Source: Austropuccinia psidii (Eukaryota > Basidiomycota > Pucciniomycetes > Pucciniales > Sphaerophragmiaceae). From it: a stretch of DNA of 64,000 bases. The notes under the pieces were generated by a model that worked only from the letters and a program-made list of their open reading frames with translations, had not been told where the DNA came from and did not search any database. The stretch lies in contig JALGQZ010000011.1 in the NCBI GenBank assembly GCA_023105745.1, forward strand, positions 21,974,975 through 22,038,974. The letters run 5' to 3'. Below are positions 59,232 to 64,000 of the stretch, in pieces (the first letter of the stretch is position 1; each line of letters starts with the position of its first letter). The position numbers were made by a program, and so were the translations under genes.

Positions 59232-60821
59232 AGTAAGTTTTTTCTCTTATTCTTTATTTTCTGACAATTGTTTTATATTTTCAGGCGTATTTTCTTTTAA
59301 AAATATATTTTATATTTATTTTTACTTTAAATACTCATATTATAAGAGTACTTACCACGTGGTTAATACCCACTGAAACCTTTATTTTTGGCATGTTTAC
59401 ATATAAAAACACATAAGCCATCAACAATTCCTGTATTCTTGATTGAATAAGGACACCTCAGACTGAAAAACCATCAGTTGAGGTGTGTTTAAGTGTATTT
59501 TTAACTCAATTACACTTATTCAGATTACACTTGAAAACCACAAGTGTATCTGTGGGATACTGGCACACAAACAGTGTGACAGGGTACCAAAAGCTGTAAT
59601 TCTGATGTGGAATTGTTGACTCAATTACACTGTCATTATACAGGGCATATTGTAGTAACATACAAGCCCAGAGGCCAATCCTAGACATGCAAAACCAGCA
59701 TTTTGGAGAAGTCTTAACTGACATAAGCCCTCTTTTTCCTGCCTTGATTCAGTGGAAGAAAATTACATCCCACTTGAGACCCAGTCACAGGCCAACACAC
59801 CAGTCACACCCTCGGAACCAGAGGGAAGCAAGGGCAAAGGAAAGAGGCACAGTGAAGGTCTCATCACAGCCAAGAAGTGGACTCTAATAGCCACTCAGAG
59901 GAGTAAAAAACCACAAAACTCTGCATCAATACAAGGTAAACCAACCTTAACCACTTATACAGGAAAAATTATAATTATTAACCCAGTTGTAACCTACAAA
60001 GGCAAACTCCCCAAATCAGAAGATAACAAATTTGTACAAGGCACAGTCAAAGGTAAATACCCTAAGAACATGAAGTTTTTGACTGCTTGCAAACACTGAT
60101 ATGTCTCCTGTATACCTCAGAGACCTTGGCTTCCAAAGGAACCAGCTAGAGGACAGAGAAGGCTTGTCCAGAACCAGAAGACCTGGAAGAGGAGACCTTG
60201 GACACAGTGGTGGATGGCAAAACAATGAGGGAGATAATATAAACCCTTCCATTCACACTCCAATTCAACAGGAACCTCAAACCAGAGGACTGGAAGGGTA
60301 TGAATAAAGTTCTTCAGCTCCACCAACTCCTCAAAGATTTATTTCAATGAAGCATGGACAACAAGAGGTTCAACCTGGCAAGTCACTGGGCAGAACTTGG
60401 AGCAAGTTGCCAGAAGATCTGTCTCAGAGAGATAGACTTCAAAGACCTTATGTTAATCACCAAAGGTTGGAATCCTACCAAGCAGTTCAGACTCCTGGAG
60501 GCAAGGGCACAGAGGATAAAGGAGAATCAAGCCACTATCCAAGCTATAGAAGAACAGTTAACCCAGACAGGGCCTACTCAGATTCCTTCAGGCTCACAAG
60601 GAGCAGGCCAAATCAGCTCTTCAGTGGTTTCACACCATTCATAAACCAGCAGATCAGTGGCCAAGAGTCACCATTATTCACAATTCCAGGAAGTTTCCAG
60701 GAGAAGACAAGGAAACAAGGGCAAGAACAAAACCTCCTTCAACCAGAGGAGGAAAGAGTCAGACCCCATGATCCAGAAGCTGTTAGATCTGGTGAAAGAA
60801 GTACACAAGAACCAGAAGTAG
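59232..60821 (+). pseudogene. ORF1 of element D, spliced, with four premature stops
   Basis: Predicted exon 1 ends with A at 59232 (CCTTATAA|GTAAGT); intron 1 is 59233-59752 with a strong pyrimidine tract and acceptor TTGATTCAG; exon 2 is 59753-60052, starting TG so that A+TG forms the AUG (MEENYIPLETQ); intron 2 is 60053-60120 (68 nt, GTAAAT...CTCAG) in the same phase as in B/C; exon 3 runs to TAG 60819-60821. Shared with the B/C ORF1: LPFTLQFNRNLKP (compare [11 protein letters not shown]), KGWNPTKQF (compare NGWHPLMEK), and a terminal helix ESDPMIQKLLDLVKEVHK. Premature stops: 60147, 60240, 60348 and 60642. The gag-pol frame is again -1 relative to ORF1, although no AUGA is left at this junction. 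Confidence 0.72.
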
Positions 60822-63800
60822 TTGTAAACCACTCTAGAATCAGTAGTCCTAGTAATAGAAACATTACCCCCACTCAGACTGAACATAGCATTGTCACATC
60901 TGAGAGTAACATCAACAGTGACACACTGTGGTTACAAATGTCCCAATATGCTGAACAATCTGCAAAGCAGTTTGCAGAACTTGAAGCTGGCCATGAGAGG
61001 GTGAGAAAGACACAAGCCTCCTTGGAACAGATAGTTAAGAATCTTCAAGAAGGATATGTTCAATTGAGCAAAGCCTCTGAATAAACCAACAAAAGACTGA
61101 ATCTAGTCTTTGAAGAACAACACCACATAAAAAGGGACAGGGATTGTCTGGATCAAGACATAAAAAAACTGTTTAATGTCTACCATAACTTGAAGCCCCA
61201 TCCACAAGGCCAAGTTATGGATAATCCATATCAACCAGATGCCATGTTGGTGAATAAGGCAAGATCTCCATCACAATACCAGGATGGAGATGGCATGTCT
61301 TATTCAGAAAAGGAAGCCTTGAAACATCTTCCTGAGGCCTCAAGCTGGCCCAAGTTCTCTGGATCAGGAGAATATGATCATATGGAACTCATAGATTATA
61401 TTTATGGACTCTTCATTGATGTACCAAGCATACCAGATTACTGGATCACTGCTAGATTAAATACAGCATTTAAAGGTCATGCTAGTATATGGTACAATGA
61501 AATGAAATAAATCCATGGCAGAAGAAACTGGCCATGGTGGAAGAGTCAAATCATCCAAAAGTACTGTAATGGAACTTGGATATGGCAGAAGACCATGTCA
61601 TATGAGAATGACAAATACTCAGTGGACAAATATCCATATGAATGGTGTCTTAGACAGTCTAAAAGACTTAAAGCCATTGATCCTCAGATGAACATCCAAA
61701 TGAGCAATCACAAACTTCTGACACAACTGCCAGGAGAGCTAGAGCATGCAGTAAACTGCAGATGCAACCAAAATTGCACTCTAGATGACATTGCCAATAC
61801 CTTACAAGACATAAGGAAAAGGACTAATATAGGGAAATTCACCCCATATAAGAGCAGTGGTTTCAAAGAGAAACAACATTTCAGGGTAGAGCTTAAAGAC
61901 AAACCCAGAGAAAGAGTGGAAGAAGTGGCAAAGAAGAGAAATTCTTGTCACAACTGTGGTTCAACAGACCACTATGCCAACAACTGTCCAAAGGCAAAGA
62001 AAAAAGTCTATGCCATTGAGAAAGTCCCAGAGGGAGAATTCCCAACAGAGGATTCTGAATCAGAATCCATGGGTGATGCCATCAGAGAACCATCTGATGA
62101 TGATCCAGACCCAAGAGAGAAATTTCTAGTGGAATACCAAGAGGAACCCCCACTAGAAATTCAGGACATACAGTTGGAAGCAGGCATGCCATAGGACACT
62201 GCTCACAAGAACTTGTGCAAACATACACAAGATGCACAAACATTCCTGGTTACACCAACCAAAGGAATGGCATATATACATGGGACAGCCACAAAAATGA
62301 CTGTTTGTATTGACAATGCTCAGCATCCACTGATCATTGATAGTGGAGCACACTGCTCCATAGTGGCCAGAAACTATCTGGATACCCACTACCCAAACTG
62401 GGAAAAACAGCTCTTGCCCACTAAGGAAAAGAACTTTAAAAGTGCATCAGGGAAGATGACTTCCATTGGGACAATTATCAAAGAGATAATTATACCCCAC
62501 AGGAAGGGTAATATCAGACTCAACCCAGCATTTGTAGTGCTTGATGATTCCCACATCCAAGGGCTTTTACTGGGAGCAGATTACCAGAGGATGTATGGCA
62601 TAGACATTTACAACAGTAAAAATAGGCACATCACCATTGGTACTAACAAGGAAAAGAAATTTTCACTTGATATATACCAGATATCTTCACAAGATACACT
62701 AGAAGAGCTTCTGAAGGAATTCAGAGAGGGAAGGTTTAGAACTACCCTCACCAGTAAACAGAAACTAAGTTTACTGAAGATACTGAGAAATAATAGACCA
62801 GCATTTGCCATTGGTGAAGAACCATTAGGCAGGATCAAAGGCCATGATATAGAACGATATCTGGATGTGGAAAGGCCTTATCCACCCATGCTTAGGAGAC
62901 CTCCTTACCCAGAAAGTCTAGAAACCAGGAAAGAAATTGAAAAATATATCCATGAACTCCTGGACATGGAAGTCATCAGGAAGATTGGACACAATGAAAT
63001 AGTGTAAATAACCACTCCTGTCCTAATCACCTGGCATGATGTCAAGTCTATATTGTGTGGAGACTTCAGAGCTCTGAATAACTACACAAAAGCAGACAGG
63101 TAACCTATGCCCAGGATACCTCATGCCTTGGATAAACTGGCAAAAGCCAAATACATAACCAAAATGGACTGTATGAAAGGCTTCCACCAGAATGGAGTTA
63201 AACCAAACTCCATGAAATTACTCAGAATAATATGCCATATGGGCATATATGAGTATATTAGGATGCCATTTGGCATTAAAAATGCACCAGCCCACTTCCA
63301 AAGGATGATGGACACAATATTTCAAGGAGAAATATTAGAAGGCTGGATGGTAGTATATATTGATGATATCATTATATACTCAGAGACATGGGAAGACCAT
63401 GTACAATATATAGACAGAGTGCTAAGTAAATATACACCCATCAATCTGAAAATTTCACTAAAAAAGTGTAATTTTGGCCAACAAGAGCTACTAGCTCTAG
63501 GACATAAAGTCTCAGGTCTTAGTCTGGCAATTGACCGGAATAAAGTAGCAGCAGTACTGCAAAAGCCAGTACCAAAAAGCATCAAAGAGATGCAATCCTT
63601 TCTTGGGTTTGCTAGCTACTATAAAAACCACATCAAAGCCTTTGCACACATAACTAGTAGTTTATACAAGTTATGTTCAAAAGATGTATTTTATGAAATA
63701 ACCAAGGAAAGGAGGGATGTATATGATAGGATAAAATATGAACTCACAAATGCACCTGTGCTCATCTTACCTGACTTTAAACTACCATTCAAGTTATACA

Positions 63801-64000
63801 TAGATGCAGCATGCAGTCCAGGCCTTGGAGCAGCCCTTCACCAAAGACAAATTGTGGATGGTGAACCAAGAGAAGGAGTAATTTGCTAAATCTCAAGGCA
63901 GCTGAAAGATTCAGAAGCCAGGTATGGGGCCACCCAGACTGAGTGTCTATTTCTAGTCTGGGCTCTAGAAAGACTCCATTATTATCTGGAGGGTGCATTC
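60822..64000 (+). pseudogene. gag-pol: Gag-Pol of element D, partial, six in-frame stops
   Basis: One frame (open upstream through the ORF1 overlap from 60347) with stops at 61082, 61508, 62192, 63005, 63101 and 63887. Coiled-coil N-terminal part (about 60940-61080); capsid-like region with SSWPKFSGSGEYDHMELI and WWKSQIIQKY; zinc knuckle CHNCGSTDHYANNC (about 61948-61990); protease with a normal DSG (62339-62347, IIDSGAHCS); RT with YIDD at 63356-63367; start of RNase H (LYIDAACSPGLGAAL). Some stops replace codons conserved in B/C, for example TAC to TAA at 63101 (DRYPMPR) and TAC or TAT to TAA at 63887 (CYISRQ). The window ends inside RNase H. Confidence 0.9.

Larger units (their letters stand above)
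57765..64000 (+). mobile_element. Element D: 5' part of a Ty3/Gypsy retrotransposon with ORF1
   Basis: 5' LTR, PBS, split ORF1, gag, protease, RT and the start of RNase H, running off the right edge. CTTTA (57760-57764) is the expected left TSD but cannot be confirmed. The domain sequence is clearly related to B/C (GIKNAPAHFQRMM, YIDDIII, LGFASYY) but a separate family. It is heavily mutated by stops (four premature stops in ORF1, six in gag-pol), yet the visible gag-pol stays in one frame with no indel. Confidence 0.93.

Overview
The window is almost entirely transposable elements in a very AT-rich background. It points to a large, repeat-rich fungal genome. From memory, the ORF families (gag starting MPVQHSPPAKN, gag-pol starting [11 protein letters not shown], an antisense protein starting MASSGHFDPSQ) match recurrent proteins of rust fungi, most like Austropuccinia psidii (myrtle rust). 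That assignment is inference. I see no host gene, rRNA, tRNA gene or CRISPR array that I can support.

Layout. 1-1908: LTR remnants. 3170-4335 and 14592-15940: two halves of a decayed minus-strand Ty3/Gypsy relic, split by element A. 4336-14586: element A, a complete chromodomain-type Ty3/Gypsy element (760-bp LTRs, TSD GTATG) that also carries a spliced antisense gene. 17870-20243: a three-level nest, in which a 464-bp TRIM-like mini-LTR element holds a 1.4-kb solo LTR, which holds a second 464-bp TRIM. 20877-30970 (B, TSD GCTTT) and 37604-47696 (C, TSD ATGTC): two near-identical 10-kb Ty3/Gypsy elements on the minus strand. 31690-32957 and 34290-35690: decayed LTRs. 50345-52111: a solo B-type LTR with TSD GAATC. 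54184-54668: a 22-bp palindromic minisatellite. 57343-57764: a B-type LTR fragment. 57765-64000: the 5' part of element D, a related plus-strand Ty3/Gypsy element that runs off the window. The remaining spacers are AT-rich and I recognise nothing in them.

How the genes work together. A encodes gag, then pol in the -1 frame across a canonical slippery heptamer (GGGAAAA). Its region just after the 5' LTR is complementary to a segment inside the LTR, as in Tf1-type self-primed elements. B, C and D differ: they have a TGGGGGCC-type primer-binding site and a long gag-pol frame preceded by an extra protein, here called ORF1. In B, C and D the ORF1 AUG appears to be made only by splicing (exon 1 ends in A, exon 2 begins with TG). 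A second intron of 63-68 nt follows. In B and C the ORF1 stop overlaps an internal gag-pol AUG as AUGA; the split relic shows the same AUGA. ORF1 and the N-terminal 220 codons of the gag-pol frame are read from the same DNA, yet all nine B/C differences inside ORF1 are silent in ORF1. This splice-gated, dual-coding arrangement is the best candidate for an undescribed system.

State of the elements. A, B, C and D each have a coding-capacity defect, and every defect I see in them is a premature stop rather than a frameshift. LTR identity suggests recent activity: B LTRs identical by eye over 1836 bp, C about 6 differences in 1835, A 6 in 760.
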